Shown in pieces: positions 42,581-52,053 of a stretch of DNA of 61,723 bases; the first letter of the stretch is position 1; each line of letters starts with the position of its first letter. A program made the position numbers and the translations under genes. The stretch covers positions 1 to 61,723 of the forward strand of contig CANLRN010000018.1 in the NCBI GenBank assembly GCA_947493495.1. The letters run 5' to 3'. This DNA is from an uncultured Aquimarina sp. Lineage in GTDB: Bacteria; Bacteroidota; Bacteroidia; Flavobacteriales; Flavobacteriaceae. A model generated the notes under the pieces. It ran no database searches and was not told where the DNA came from. It was given only the letters and a program-made list of their open reading frames with translations.

Positions 42581-43165
42581 TTTTTGTGTATAAGGTTATT
42601 TTATCCAATAGTTGGATTGAAAATTATAAAAACTTCTAAATAAAACTCTACGTTGTTACTAGCGCAGTACTTTTTGTTGAAGCTTTTAAATAATTAAGTT
42701 GGTTTTAATATTTAATGTTCAATATAAAATTAGTGAGATTGTTTTTTATTAAAAGTTAGGTGTAAAACTATTTAGTGTTAAACATTTAATAATTAAAGAT
42801 GTATAATTCTTAAATGTTTGAAAAAACGTGTTAAAATATATGCTTATTTGTTATAATTTGGTGTCAAGTTCAATTTATATATTGAATCATTGTTCGATAA
42901 ATATTTTTAAAAAATGGGATTTCCTTATAGGATTTGCAATTTTAATTTATATTACAAAATTTCGATATGAACAAAGAATATTTTACTCTAGTAAATTCAA
43001 CCCTCCTTATGCATTAGAATTTCGTTATGAAGCTTTCAGATACAATAGAATATGACATTTTATAAGTTTTAGCATAGCACCGTATGCTGAAACTTAAAAA
43101 TGTAGTGTAGCGTTATATTTTGCAGCAACTGAAAACTGTAATAGGTTTCTTAATGTAAAGTGGGC
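42581..43165. other. Gap containing an interspersed repeat copy
   Basis: No credible gene. A 75-codon + strand frame (42828-43055) has an A/T-driven composition. Copy 2 of the interspersed repeat occupies 43042-43140. The left part is A/T-rich promoter-like sequence for the DUF5777 cluster. Confidence 0.45.
43042..43140 (+). repeat. Interspersed repeat, copy 2
   Basis: Reads TTTTAGCATAGCACCGTATG with flanks aligned to copy 1, including GCAGCAACTGAAAACTG against GCAGTAGATCATAGG. AGCATA and TATGCT form the hairpin core here. Point differences from copies 1 and 3 are frequent, so it is an older copy. Confidence 0.6.
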
Positions 43166-44350
43166 TTAAAATCGATATCTGCTAATAATATTCTTTAATT
43201 TATTTTTTAAATCTTCACCAGAGTCATATACCATTTGTTCATTGGTAGGAAATCGAACGGCTTGTAGTCCCAAGTATCTAACTAGATCATCATCTAATGC
43301 ACGTTTATCCCCATTGTAATTGGCATATATGTGTTCGAATATGTTCGAACTGGAAATAGGAAAGGCATCTAATAGTTGTTTTGTAGAAAGGTTTTTGTAT
43401 TGTACTTTGCCTACTACCTGAGCTTCTTTACGTTGTATAAACTCATAATATTCGCATCGTACTGTTACCATTTTATCGACTTTTATTTTTTTACCATCTT
43501 CGTCCAATACAAAGTCATTATTCTCATCCACTAAATATTGCCATCCGTCTTTTACGATTTTTTCTCTTTCTAATTGTCGTTCTCTCACTTGTTCTGGAGA
43601 GATATTTATTTCTCTAAAGGAGAGTTCCATAAGATAATCATAAGTAATTGAACGTTGGGGAGCATTATGATATACGGTCCAAAGATCATTTAGGCCATAG
43701 GTATTAAAATTCAATAAATCATCTTCTAATCTTTTTGGAATTACTACACGAGTTTGATTTTTCATGATTACCTTTACAAAATCAGTACCTTTAAAATGAG
43801 CTTCTTCAATCAGAGCTTTGGTATTCTTATAGTTAGGAGTGATTTTATTAAGATAAATTAGGTCATTGTATACATCGCGATATTCTTTCTTACTTTTGGC
43901 TCTGCTAAGCAAAGATGAGGCATTGTTATAGAGGTATGTTGATAACCTCTCTTTAGTATCTAGGATTTCTTGATTGTAATTTTTAAAAGTAAAATTAGCG
44001 TTTCGTCCTGATTCTACATGATAAAGAGGAAGCAAAGGTTTGATACGTTCCTGTCTATTATGTAAGGCTTTGTATGAGTTATAAATGCGTTCTAGATTAG
44101 CGGGATTTCCTTCTTTTTCTAGAAAATTAATGGCTTGTGTATCTCGCTCCGATGCTTTTGCAAAGGCATCTTCTAGAATAATAATATACTCTTGTTTTCC
44201 TTTTTTAGATTTATTGGTTCTTAATTTTTCTATAGAAGTACGAATCGCCTGATCATAATTACCTGTATTTAATGCAGTGAAAGTTTTTTTCTTACTACTG
44301 CAAGAAATACTACAAGCAGCAACTAATAATAAAAGTAGAAATTGTTTCAT
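43166..44350 (-). CDS. Conserved flavobacterial lipoprotein, helical repeats
   Basis: Encodes 394 residues. The lipoprotein signal ends CSISCSSKKK (Cys17). Residues about 25-200 are helical in a TPR-like pattern (ALNTGNYDQAIRTSIEKLR, YIIILEDAFAKASERD, LERIYNSYKALHNRQERI). The C-terminal half contains RREREKIVKDGW-like charged segments and a VRCEYYEFIQRKEAQVVGKVQYKNL beta part. I do not know its function; the whole-length pattern recalls a lipoprotein family found throughout flavobacteria. An upstream gap separates it from the fumarylacetoacetase terminator. Confidence 0.7.
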   Translation of the reverse strand: MKQFLLLLLVAACSISCSSKKKTFTALNTGNYDQAIRTSIEKLRTNKSKKGKQEYIIILEDAFAKASERDTQAINFLEKEGNPANLERIYNSYKALHNRQERIKPLLPLYHVESGRNANFTFKNYNQEILDTKERLSTYLYNNASSLLSRAKSKKEYRDVYNDLIYLNKITPNYKNTKALIEEAHFKGTDFVKVIMKNQTRVVIPKRLEDDLLNFNTYGLNDLWTVYHNAPQRSITYDYLMELSFREINISPEQVRERQLEREKIVKDGWQYLVDENNDFVLDEDGKKIKVDKMVTVRCEYYEFIQRKEAQVVGKVQYKNLSTKQLLDAFPISSSNIFEHIYANYNGDKRALDDDLVRYLGLQAVRFPTNEQMVYDSGEDLKNKLKNIISRYRF

Positions 44351-44401
44351 AATTTAAGGTATTTGAGGGAAATCAATTCAATTTTGATGCCAAAAGATAC
44401 T

Positions 44402-44430
44402 AAAAAAACCCCAAAAGTTACTTTGAGGTT
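44402..44430 (-). terminator. Intrinsic terminator after fumarylacetoacetase
   Basis: On the - strand, AACCTCAAAGTAACTTTTGGGGTT folds with one mismatch and is followed by seven T. It lies 22 bases beyond the stop. Confidence 0.7.
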
Positions 44431-44451
44431 TATACATAGGAACAAGTAATT

Positions 44452-45732
44452 TTACTTTTTAAATACAGGTAATACCTTAGTAGAAACTTCTCCAAAACCA
44501 ATTCGGACTCCATTTTTGTCACAATGGCCTCGAATAATAACAGTATCATTGTCCTCTATAAACTTACGACTACCTCCTTCGGCTAATTGGACAGGTTTTT
44601 CACCTCTCCAACTTAATTCTAGCATGGAGCCATACGAATCCGGAGTAGGGCCAGATATAGTACCACTGCCCATCATATCTCCAGAGTTAACAGGGCATCC
44701 ATTTATTGTATGGTGGGTTAATTGTTGCGCCATATTCCAATACATATATTTAAAATTACTTTTAGAAACAATGGTTTCTTTAGCATTTTCGGGCTGTAAA
44801 GCAACTTCTAGATGTATATCAAAACTTTTATTTCCTGTATATTGCAAATAGGGTAATTGCTGTTTTAATGGTTTAGGGCCGGTAACACGATAGGGTTCTA
44901 ATGCATCTAGTGTAACAATCCAAGGTGAAATTGAAGAAGCAAAGTTTTTAGCTAAAAATGGACCTAACGGTACATATTCCCATTTTTGAATATCTCTAGC
45001 ACTCCAATCATTAAGCATCACTAATCCAAAAATATAGTTTTCAGCCTCATCAATAGGTATAGGTTCTCCTAGGTGATTAGCATCGGTAGTAATAAAAGCC
45101 ATTTCTAATTCAAAATCTACCAGTCTCGATGGCCCAAAAATAGGATTTTCGGTACCATTAATTAATTTTTGCCCTTGTGGCCTGTGTATAGGTATACCAG
45201 AAGGAATGATTGAACTGCTACGCCCGTGATAACCTACTGGGATATGAAGCCAATTAGGAAGTAATGCATTATCGGGGTCTCTGAACATTTTACCCACATT
45301 AGTCGCATGTTCTAAACTACTATAGAAGTCTGTATAATCTCCGACAGTTACGGGCAATTGCATTTCTATTTCATCTAAGGCAAAAAGGACTATATTACAA
45401 TGTTCTTTGTTGTTTTTTAGTGTATCGTTTTTAGCATCAAAAATATCTGCTATACGATTTCGTACTAATCTCCAGGTCTTTTTACCATCAGAAATAAAGT
45501 CGTTTAAAGAGTCTTGCAAGAAGATATCATCAGTGAGGGGGATTTCTTCAAAATAACCAAGCTGATGCAAAGCTCCAAGGTCAATAGCAGTATTACCAAT
45601 ACGAGTTCCTATGGTTATAATGTCATCTCTGGTGAGAAATACGCCAAAAGGAATGTTCTGTATAGGAAAATCTGTATTCTTTGGAGTTTGTATCCAGGTT
45701 TTACGATCAGGATTATTAGCAGTTATTGACAT
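44452..45732 (-). CDS. fahA: Fumarylacetoacetase
   Basis: Encodes 426 residues, close to the eukaryotic enzyme in length. It splits fumarylacetoacetate into fumarate and acetoacetate, the last step of tyrosine breakdown. Metal and active-site features are DYTDFYSSLEHATNVG (catalytic His), PVGYHGRSSSI, VDFELEMAF, MLNDWSARDIQKWEYVPLGPF, NGCPVNSGDMMGSGTISGP and SYGSMLELSWRG. No other tyrosine-degradation gene is in the window. It diverges from glyA across a 199-base gap. Confidence 0.95.
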   Translation of the reverse strand: MSITANNPDRKTWIQTPKNTDFPIQNIPFGVFLTRDDIITIGTRIGNTAIDLGALHQLGYFEEIPLTDDIFLQDSLNDFISDGKKTWRLVRNRIADIFDAKNDTLKNNKEHCNIVLFALDEIEMQLPVTVGDYTDFYSSLEHATNVGKMFRDPDNALLPNWLHIPVGYHGRSSSIIPSGIPIHRPQGQKLINGTENPIFGPSRLVDFELEMAFITTDANHLGEPIPIDEAENYIFGLVMLNDWSARDIQKWEYVPLGPFLAKNFASSISPWIVTLDALEPYRVTGPKPLKQQLPYLQYTGNKSFDIHLEVALQPENAKETIVSKSNFKYMYWNMAQQLTHHTINGCPVNSGDMMGSGTISGPTPDSYGSMLELSWRGEKPVQLAEGGSRKFIEDNDTVIIRGHCDKNGVRIGFGEVSTKVLPVFKK

Positions 45733-45868
45733 CTGTTTTTTTTAAATCATTGGCATTTTATAATTCAAATATATGATAATCGAATGGTTAAAATATTTTT
45801 ATTTATGTAAAAATTGTTTAAAAAATGCATTATTCTTAATTGTGAAGAAAATGTTTATATTTATTAGA

Positions 45869-45906
45869 ATTCCATATACTTATTTTATGGAATGTTCCTA
45901 TTTTTG
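45869..45906 (+). promoter_or_regulatory. Possible promoter and operator of glyA
   Basis: ATTCCATA (45869-45876) and TATGGAAT (45886-45893) form an 8-bp inverted repeat, immediately followed by TATTTTTG (45899-45906), which fits TAnnTTTG. The ATG is 25 bases downstream. A -33 box is not obvious, so the palindrome may replace it as an activator or repressor site. Confidence 0.4.
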
Positions 45907-45931
45907 GCATCTATTTGATAAATAAGAAAAC

Positions 45932-47206
45932 ATGCAACGCGACGAACAGATTTTTGATTTAATACAGGACGAAAAAGAACGTCAAATTAATGGGTTAGAA
46001 TTGATTGCTTCAGAGAATTTTGTGAGTGAACAAGTAATGGAAGCAGCAGGTTCTGTATTGACGAATAAATATGCAGAGGGATACCCTGGAAAACGATACT
46101 ATGGAGGTTGTGCTGTGGTAGATGTGGTAGAACAAATTGCTATTGATCGTGCTAAAGAGTTATTTGGGGCAGCCTATGCCAATGTACAACCTCACTCTGG
46201 ATCACAAGCTAATGTAGCTGTATATCATGCGTGTCTTAAACCTGGAGATAAAGTATTAGGATTTGACCTATCACATGGAGGACATCTTACTCATGGCTCA
46301 CCAGTTAATTTTTCGGGTAAATTATACAATCCTGTTTTTTATGGAGTAGAGAAGGAGACAGGTAGATTAAATTATGATAAGATTCAGGAAATTGCTATTG
46401 CAGAAAAACCGCAAATGATTATTGCCGGAGCTTCTGCATATTCTAGAGAGATTGATTATAAAAGATTTAGAGAAATAGCAGATAACGTTGGGGCAGTTTT
46501 GATGGCAGATATTGCACATCCAGCTGGTCTTATCGCTAAAGGAGTATTAGCAGATCCTATACCGCATTGTCACGTAGTAACTACTACTACTCATAAAACA
46601 TTGCGAGGCCCACGAGGTGGATTAATACTAATGGGTAAAGATTTCGAAAATCCCTTTGGGATTACTCTAAAGAGTGGTAAAAAAAGAATGATGTCTTCTT
46701 TATTAGATAGTGCTGTTTTTCCTGGAAACCAAGGAGGTCCTCTAGAGCACATAATTGCTGCCAAAGCTATTGCATTTAAAGAAGCATTATCTGATGAGTT
46801 TTTGCATTATATCATACAAGTGAAGAAAAATGCTGCTATTATGGCAGAAGCGTTTGTAAATAAAGGATATCAAGTGATCTCTGACGGTACAGATAACCAT
46901 ATGATGCTCATTGATCTACGAAACAAAGAGGTTACTGGAAAACAAGCAGAAGAAGCACTGGGAGTTGCAGAAATTACTGTGAACAAAAATATGGTTCCTT
47001 TTGATGATAAGTCACCATTTGTAACTTCGGGGATACGTATTGGAGTTGCAGCAATAACTACACGTGGATTAAAAGAAAATGATATGGCGGAGATTGTAAC
47101 ATTGATCGATCGTGTAATCAATAATATAGAAAATGAAAAAGAATTGGGTGCTATTGCTACTGAGGTACATGAAATGATGGCAGATAAACCATTATTTGTA
47201 ACATAA
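45932..47206 (+). CDS. glyA: Serine hydroxymethyltransferase
   Basis: Encodes 424 residues. GlyA interconverts serine and glycine with tetrahydrofolate. Diagnostic stretches are [72 protein letters not shown] and the PLP lysine in [16 protein letters not shown]. The C-terminus carries the [17 protein letters not shown] signature. It is a single-gene transcript ending before a short hairpin (47225-47247). Confidence 0.95.
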   Translation: MQRDEQIFDLIQDEKERQINGLELIASENFVSEQVMEAAGSVLTNKYAEGYPGKRYYGGCAVVDVVEQIAIDRAKELFGAAYANVQPHSGSQANVAVYHACLKPGDKVLGFDLSHGGHLTHGSPVNFSGKLYNPVFYGVEKETGRLNYDKIQEIAIAEKPQMIIAGASAYSREIDYKRFREIADNVGAVLMADIAHPAGLIAKGVLADPIPHCHVVTTTTHKTLRGPRGGLILMGKDFENPFGITLKSGKKRMMSSLLDSAVFPGNQGGPLEHIIAAKAIAFKEALSDEFLHYIIQVKKNAAIMAEAFVNKGYQVISDGTDNHMMLIDLRNKEVTGKQAEEALGVAEITVNKNMVPFDDKSPFVTSGIRIGVAAITTRGLKENDMAEIVTLIDRVINNIENEKELGAIATEVHEMMADKPLFVT

Positions 47207-47224
47207 TAAAATAAATAAAGGGTT

Positions 47225-47247
47225 TTATACCAATTTAGATGGTATAA
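47225..47247 (+). terminator. Hairpin after glyA
   Basis: TTATACCA (47225-47232) pairs with TGGTATAA (47240-47247) across a seven-base loop, 18 bases after the stop. No T run follows. Confidence 0.35.
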
Positions 47248-47291
47248 GAGTTGTGAAAACAAGGTTAAACGGAGGATAAAAAAATGAAGTT

Positions 47292-47355
47292 GCATTACAT
47301 ACTTTTTTACGATAATTATATTTTTTAGCATTTTGAAAAGTATTTGTAATGTATC
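47292..47355. repeat. Imperfect inverted repeat between glyA and a barrel gene
   Basis: GCATTACATACTTTT (47292-47306) is an imperfect reverse complement of AAAAGTATTTGTAATGTATC (47336-47355), with one inserted base group and a 29-base loop. It could be a structured RNA or a decayed small mobile element. Confidence 0.3.
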
Positions 47356-47414
47356 ATTTGAATCCTTCTTTGACTAATTATCTACAAGTATAGACTTCCT
47401 TTTCAAAAATAACA

Positions 47415-48686
47415 TTGAATAAAAAAACAACTATAGTGAAACAACAATATACACTAATAACTATTTTTATAGTATTCATTTCAACTTTCTCTGGATATTC
47501 ACAAATCAAATATGAAAAAGGATATTATATAGATAATTTAGATCAAAAAGTACATTGTTTTATTAAAAATGAAGGTTGGAGATTAAGCCCTATAGCGTTT
47601 AGTTATAAATCTTCAGAAGAGGCTACAGCAGCACAAAAAAGTATACATCTGGTTAAGGAATTCGGTTTTGATAACGGAAGATCAAAATATATTAGACAAA
47701 CAGTATATATAGATACTTCTAGTGATAAAGCAAGTGATCTGGATAATGAGGGTAAACTAAACAGAAAAGAAAAAAGGGTGTTTTTAGAAGTTCTGATTGA
47801 TGGTAAAGCTACTTTGTATGAATATAGACAAGAAAGGTATGATCGCTTTTTCTATAAAAAAGATGATGGAGATATAAAATTATTAGTGTACAAAGCATTT
47901 TTAAATATAGATAATAAAATAGGAAAAAATAATGCATACAGACAACAGTTATATAATGAACTACAATGTGATGATCATATAGAAAATAAAAACATAAAGA
48001 AAGCTGAGTATAAAAAAGATGACCTAGTCTATTTGTTTAAAGAATATAATGAGTGTACTGGAGATAGTAGTGTTCTACCAAATACAGGCATAAGTAATAA
48101 AGAGAAAAAGAAGCTGTTTGGGCTGGCAATACGACCTGGAGTCAATTTTGCTTCAGTAGAGACAACAGTATCTGGAGGAATAGGTTTTACGAATACGTTT
48201 TCTTTTAATTCAGTAGGATATCGTATAGGAGTTGATATAGAAGGAGTTATTCCGTATTTTAGAAATAAATGGGCATTTTTTATCGAACCGACTTTTCAAC
48301 ATTTTAGTAAAGATGATGTCTTTTTTATTCGCCCTGTTACATTTGTAAATGAAATAGAAGTTGAAGTTTCTATTAATTACACATCCATAGAATTGCCTCT
48401 AGGAATTAGGCATTATATGTATCTTAATGATAGCTCAAAACTTTTTCTAAATACAGGTTTTTCTTATGATATTAATTTGGGTTCTAAAATTTTAATTAAT
48501 TCAGGAGATGAACGAGAATTTAGTACGGGAGCAAATTTTTTATTTGGTTTTGGCTATAAGTACAAGGATAGATACGGCATTGAAGTCAGATATATGACAG
48601 AAAGAAGTTTGCCTCAAGAAGGATTTCAAATTAATGAATTTAGCTATAGAGCATTTTCTATACTATTAGGCTATACTATTTTTTAA
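47415..48686 (+). CDS. Outer-membrane beta-barrel protein of unknown function
   Basis: Encodes 423 residues if it starts at TTG 47415; GTG at 47436 is an alternative. No in-frame ATG precedes the signal peptide, which ends STFSGYSQ. The N-terminal half (about 35-220) is a soluble beta domain with repeated charged motifs (KRVFLEVLIDGKATLYEYRQ). The C-terminal half (about 235-423) shows barrel strands (FGLAIRPGVNFASVETT, IELPLGIRHYMYLNDSSKLFL, GFGYKYKDRYGIEVRYM), like the PorT or OMP_b-brl families. The function is unknown. Confidence 0.7.
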   Translation: MNKKTTIVKQQYTLITIFIVFISTFSGYSQIKYEKGYYIDNLDQKVHCFIKNEGWRLSPIAFSYKSSEEATAAQKSIHLVKEFGFDNGRSKYIRQTVYIDTSSDKASDLDNEGKLNRKEKRVFLEVLIDGKATLYEYRQERYDRFFYKKDDGDIKLLVYKAFLNIDNKIGKNNAYRQQLYNELQCDDHIENKNIKKAEYKKDDLVYLFKEYNECTGDSSVLPNTGISNKEKKKLFGLAIRPGVNFASVETTVSGGIGFTNTFSFNSVGYRIGVDIEGVIPYFRNKWAFFIEPTFQHFSKDDVFFIRPVTFVNEIEVEVSINYTSIELPLGIRHYMYLNDSSKLFLNTGFSYDINLGSKILINSGDEREFSTGANFLFGFGYKYKDRYGIEVRYMTERSLPQEGFQINEFSYRAFSILLGYTIF

Positions 48687-48733
48687 TTACTCCATTTAAT
48701 GTCTTAGTAACAATATTTATAGTACGGCTTATA

Positions 48734-49852
48734 TTATATGCTTTTCCTGTACGTTCTTCGTTTTTTATGTTGCTCATGCTCATAGTCATTCCACAAAGCC
48801 TGGATGGCTTTGTTTTCTTCTAATTCTGGATTAGTTTCTACAACTTGGATGCCATTGCGAATAAATGTTTCATTCATTTCTTTAAAAATGAGTGCAGTAA
48901 CTCCTTTGTTCTGATATTCTGGATCTACTCCAATAAGGTAAAAAGCAGCAGTGTCATTTCTGCGTTGTGCTTTTAAGATATGTAAAAATTTTAATGGATA
49001 GATTTTGCCATTCATTTTTTTTAGGGCTTTAGAAAATGAAGGCATAACAATAGAAAAAGCAATAAGTTTTCCTGTATTATCAGTAATACAGGTTATGTAA
49101 TCTGGGTTAAGGTATGGAAGATATTTTTTCTTATACATTTCTATCTGATATTGTTGGATAGGTACAAATGTTTGTAAGCTACTATATGTCTTATTAAGCA
49201 AATCAAACATATCATCTGCATATCTTAAAATTTCTTTCCCCTTGCTAAATTTTATGAGCGAGAGTTGATAACGTTCTTTAATTATGTTAGCAAATTTGAT
49301 AACCTTATCTTTCGTTTTTTTAGGAACCTTAATTTTATATTCTACCCAAGTGGCAGCTTGTTCTAGTCCCAATTTTTCCATATGTTTCGCATAGTATGGA
49401 TAATTATACCAGGTAATCATCGTATTGAGCTCATCGAAACCTTTAATAAGAATCCCTGCTTTGTCCATATTAGAAAACCCTACAGGTCCTTCGATATATT
49501 CTAATGCATTTTGTTTTCCGTATTGTGCAACTTTATCCAATAATGCTTTAGTAACTTCTATATCATCAATAACATCAAACCAGCCAAAACGTACTTTAGG
49601 TTTTTTTTGTTCATTTACTTCTATCCAGTTAATGATAGCCGCTATTCTACCAACAGTTTGATTGTTCTTATAGGCAAGAAAATATTTAGCTTCAGCATTT
49701 TTGAAAACCGGATTCTTATCAGGATTCATTACGTCCAATTCTTCTTTAATTATAGAAGGAACGTAATAAGGTGAATCTTTATATAATTTAAAAGGAAACT
49801 TAACAAAAGTGGTTAAATCTCCTTTAGAAGTAATTTCTTTGATAGTAATCAT
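48734..49852 (-). CDS. GNAT-fold acyltransferase-like protein
   Basis: Encodes 372 residues. The C-terminal region is GNAT-like: AFYLIGVDPEYQNKGVTALIFKEM is the acetyl-CoA pyrophosphate-binding segment (here QNKGV). The N-terminal half contains FPFKLYKDSPYYVPSI and an additional GNAT-like repeat (AEAKYFLAYKNNQTVGRIAAIIN). Such double-GNAT proteins are widespread in Bacteroidetes and are sometimes labelled GTP cyclohydrolase without evidence. The substrate is unknown. It is downstream of, and convergent with, the barrel gene. Confidence 0.75.
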   Translation of the reverse strand: MITIKEITSKGDLTTFVKFPFKLYKDSPYYVPSIIKEELDVMNPDKNPVFKNAEAKYFLAYKNNQTVGRIAAIINWIEVNEQKKPKVRFGWFDVIDDIEVTKALLDKVAQYGKQNALEYIEGPVGFSNMDKAGILIKGFDELNTMITWYNYPYYAKHMEKLGLEQAATWVEYKIKVPKKTKDKVIKFANIIKERYQLSLIKFSKGKEILRYADDMFDLLNKTYSSLQTFVPIQQYQIEMYKKKYLPYLNPDYITCITDNTGKLIAFSIVMPSFSKALKKMNGKIYPLKFLHILKAQRRNDTAAFYLIGVDPEYQNKGVTALIFKEMNETFIRNGIQVVETNPELEENKAIQALWNDYEHEQHKKRRTYRKSI

Positions 49853-49994
49853 ATAGGTGCACTAATTCATAACAAATATATAACCCTTTTATCAAATATA
49901 CTTAATAGAAAAGAATGATTTTATGAATCAATTATATCAACTTAAGATTTTGCAAATAAATAGATCTGCGTGTAAATAATAATGAGTTGGTACT

Positions 49995-50028
49995 AAAAAA
50001 ACCGCTGATTATATATGTAATCAGCGGT
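49995..50028 (-). terminator. Intrinsic terminator of the charged-tail barrel gene
   Basis: ACCGCTGATTA (50001-50011) pairs perfectly with TAATCAGCGGT (50018-50028) across a six-base loop. Read on the - strand, it is followed by seven T. It lies 29 bases beyond the stop. Confidence 0.8.
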
Positions 50029-50057
50029 ATTATTATATAGAAAAATTACTATTTATT

Positions 50058-51650
50058 TTAGTTGCCTTCTTTTTTCTTACGTTTCTCTTCTTGTTTTTTT
50101 AGTTTTTCTTCTTGTTTTTTTCTTTTTTTCTCTTCTTTTAAGCGCTCTTTTTCTTCTTTTTTTCTGCGTTTTTCATCATCCTTTTTTGTTTTCTCTTGCT
50201 CTTTTTTCAGCTTTTCATATTCGGCATCCACATCTTCTTCGACAGGTTTTTTCTCTTTCTCTTTTTGAGGATCTCCGGTTTCTTCTTCTAATTTTTTAAG
50301 CTCTTCTTCGATTTTTTTAAGTTCATCATCTTCACTTCCTTCGTTTTGTTCCATTTTATCAAGCTCGGCATCTATCTCTTCTATCATTTTTTGCTTTTCT
50401 TTTTCCGCTTTTAGTTTAGCTTTTTCTTCTTCTTTCGCCTCTTTCGCTTCGCGTTTTAATCTTCTTCGTTCTTCTTTTTTGGATCTCTTACTGTTCTTTT
50501 TGTCTACTTTTTCTTGTTCAATTTTTTCTCGCTCTAACCGTTCCGCTGTTCTTCTTTCATCGAGATCATTTTCCATAGCTTCTCTATGACTTTCATCCTC
50601 AAAATCATTGACAAATGGAGCTCTTTCTTGTTTTAAGCTGTCATTTTCTTCTTCTTCAAACTCTTCTATATTTTCTTCACCATCACCTTCTATGTTTTCC
50701 TCTTCTTCAACTTCTTCGATACCACTTTTGTATCCAGGTGGGAGGATAACTTCATCTTTTTTATGCCAATCAAATCGATACGATGCTCCTACACTAAAAT
50801 TAAATATAGACGGAGTGTCTTTAAAGTTAGTGGCAATATTAGCATCTATCTGCAAGTCATTATTAAACAAGTAAGCACCACCAAGCCTAAGGATATTATC
50901 ACTGTAGAAATCACTTTTTTGTCCTTGGTATTCGGCAAATACAGCCCATTTATCATTAAGTGTATGGGTACTGGTCACAAACCAGCCAAATGCTGGATTT
51001 TCTGTTGTTATTTTATCGACAATAAAATTAGTTACTAATACCCAACTACCAGATTTGCTAGTATTCCAGTTGTTTTGAGTCATTAACACAAACTTAGGGC
51101 TAAATGTAGCATCATTAGCAAATGTAAACGCATTTCCAGCATTTACATAATTTACACCTGCATAAATAGAAACAGCAGGGATTAGATATTTCCATCTAAA
51201 TTTATAGGTTTCTTTCCAGCTTTTTAACTTTGCGTAGTCTAAAGAATCATTCTTTTTTGGATTTTTATACGGATCATAGACTAGATATTTTAGACCTATA
51301 GTATTGTATTCAAAATCAGTTTTTCTAATTTTTTCTTCATTAGCACCAATTGTTCGTTTGATACCTTCACTTCTAAACCTTCCTGTAAGATTGATTTCTA
51401 ATTGCTCGATCAGCAGGCCGTATCTAACAGCATAATCAATATAAAATACATTTGTTTTGGTATTTAAAAGCGCATGTTTTTGTTTGCCAAAACCAAAACC
51501 GCCTTCTCCTTGCAGTACATTGTTACCAACAGAAAATGCACCTTGAGAGCTACCAGGTCTATTGGTATTGATTTTCTCGGTATACTGTGCCGATACTGTA
51601 AGCCCAAGTAGGAAAAGGCAAACAGTCAATAACATAGATTTAGGGATCAT
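50058..51650 (-). CDS. Outer-membrane barrel protein with long Lys/Glu-rich C-terminal tail
   Basis: Encodes 530 residues from the ATG at 51650, giving a signal peptide ending LTVSAQ; the longer open frame upstream overlaps the divergent gene. Residues about 23-315 resemble the phenol-degradation-pathway (MetA-type) barrel family: INTNRPGSSQGAFSVGNNVLQGEGGFGFG, then paired strands to FSVGASYRFDW. The last 210 or so residues are almost all Glu, Lys, Arg and Asp, first acidic (EEVEEEENIEGDGEENIEEF) then alternately charged (KKEEKERLKEEKKRKKQEEK). They should form a long helix or coiled coil. The tail may span the periplasm toward peptidoglycan; that is inference. Confidence 0.78.
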   Translation of the reverse strand: MIPKSMLLTVCLFLLGLTVSAQYTEKINTNRPGSSQGAFSVGNNVLQGEGGFGFGKQKHALLNTKTNVFYIDYAVRYGLLIEQLEINLTGRFRSEGIKRTIGANEEKIRKTDFEYNTIGLKYLVYDPYKNPKKNDSLDYAKLKSWKETYKFRWKYLIPAVSIYAGVNYVNAGNAFTFANDATFSPKFVLMTQNNWNTSKSGSWVLVTNFIVDKITTENPAFGWFVTSTHTLNDKWAVFAEYQGQKSDFYSDNILRLGGAYLFNNDLQIDANIATNFKDTPSIFNFSVGASYRFDWHKKDEVILPPGYKSGIEEVEEEENIEGDGEENIEEFEEEENDSLKQERAPFVNDFEDESHREAMENDLDERRTAERLEREKIEQEKVDKKNSKRSKKEERRRLKREAKEAKEEEKAKLKAEKEKQKMIEEIDAELDKMEQNEGSEDDELKKIEEELKKLEEETGDPQKEKEKKPVEEDVDAEYEKLKKEQEKTKKDDEKRRKKEEKERLKEEKKRKKQEEKLKKQEEKRKKKEGN

Positions 51651-51750
51651 ATTTATTAGATTTGGTTCAAATATAGCAGATTTTATCATTTTTTTAGGAG
51701 TGACTTCCTGTAATTGTTCAGGGAGTTCCCTATTTTTGGATAAAAATAAT
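51651..51750. promoter_or_regulatory. Divergent promoter region
   Basis: Between the barrel gene (-) and the DUF4834 gene (+). On the - strand, TATATTTG (51668-51675) fits the -7 box 17 bases before the barrel ATG. On the + strand, TATTTTTG (51731-51738) lies 12 bases before ATG 51751. Neither has a clear -33 TTTG at proper distance. Confidence 0.4.
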
Positions 51751-52020
51751 ATGCAAGAAGCTTCTTTATTAGGGGTATTAAAGGTAATTCTCATTCTATT
51801 ACTGATATATTATGGACTAAAGATAGTAACGCGTTTATTTGGTCCTCTATTGCTTAGATATGTCACAAAGAAGGCTGGAGAAAAATTTCAACAACATTTT
51901 GATCAATACCAGCATACACAATCTTCTGATAAAAACGAGGTTCCTATAGATAAGAAAGCAAAACAAAATTCTACACATAAAGATGTTGGAGAATACATCG
52001 ATTTTGAGGAAATTGATTAA
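51751..52020 (+). CDS. DUF4834 family small membrane protein
   Basis: Encodes 89 residues from the ATG at 51751; an upstream extension is open but runs over the divergent signal peptide region. A single N-terminal helix (about 7-30, LLGVLKVILILLLIYYGLKIV) is followed by a hydrophilic tail ending VGEYIDFEEID, the acidic end typical of this Bacteroidetes family. The function is unknown. It lies directly before the YfhO gene and may be its partner. Confidence 0.8.
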   Translation: MQEASLLGVLKVILILLLIYYGLKIVTRLFGPLLLRYVTKKAGEKFQQHFDQYQHTQSSDKNEVPIDKKAKQNSTHKDVGEYIDFEEID

Positions 52021-52050
52021 TTTGCCGCTTTATTCTTAAAAATAACTTTG
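52021..52050 (+). promoter_or_regulatory. Strong TTTG-N18-TAACTTTG promoter of the YfhO gene
   Basis: TTTG (52021-52024) and TAACTTTG (52043-52050), spaced 18 bases apart, match the Bacteroidetes vegetative promoter consensus exactly. The YfhO ATG is at 52054, only three bases after the -7 box, so transcription from this promoter would start at or near the ATG and give a leaderless message. Confidence 0.6.
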
Positions 52051-52053
52051 CAT

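Noticed and set aside
42828..43055. Possible 75-codon + strand gene
   Set aside because: Composition follows local A/T content (Ile, Tyr, Asn, Phe), part overlaps a repeat copy, and no credible start context or family is seen.
47225..47247. Third TetR operator, because TTATACCA/TGGTATAA resembles the palindromes near 31.6 and 32.3 kb
   Set aside because: The halves are separated by seven bases and it lies after glyA, so it cannot be the same site geometry; a simple hairpin is more likely.
50062..51038. Ser/Phe-rich + strand frames opposite the charged-tail barrel gene
   Set aside because: They are reverse reading of GAA/AAA-rich codons; no start or family evidence.
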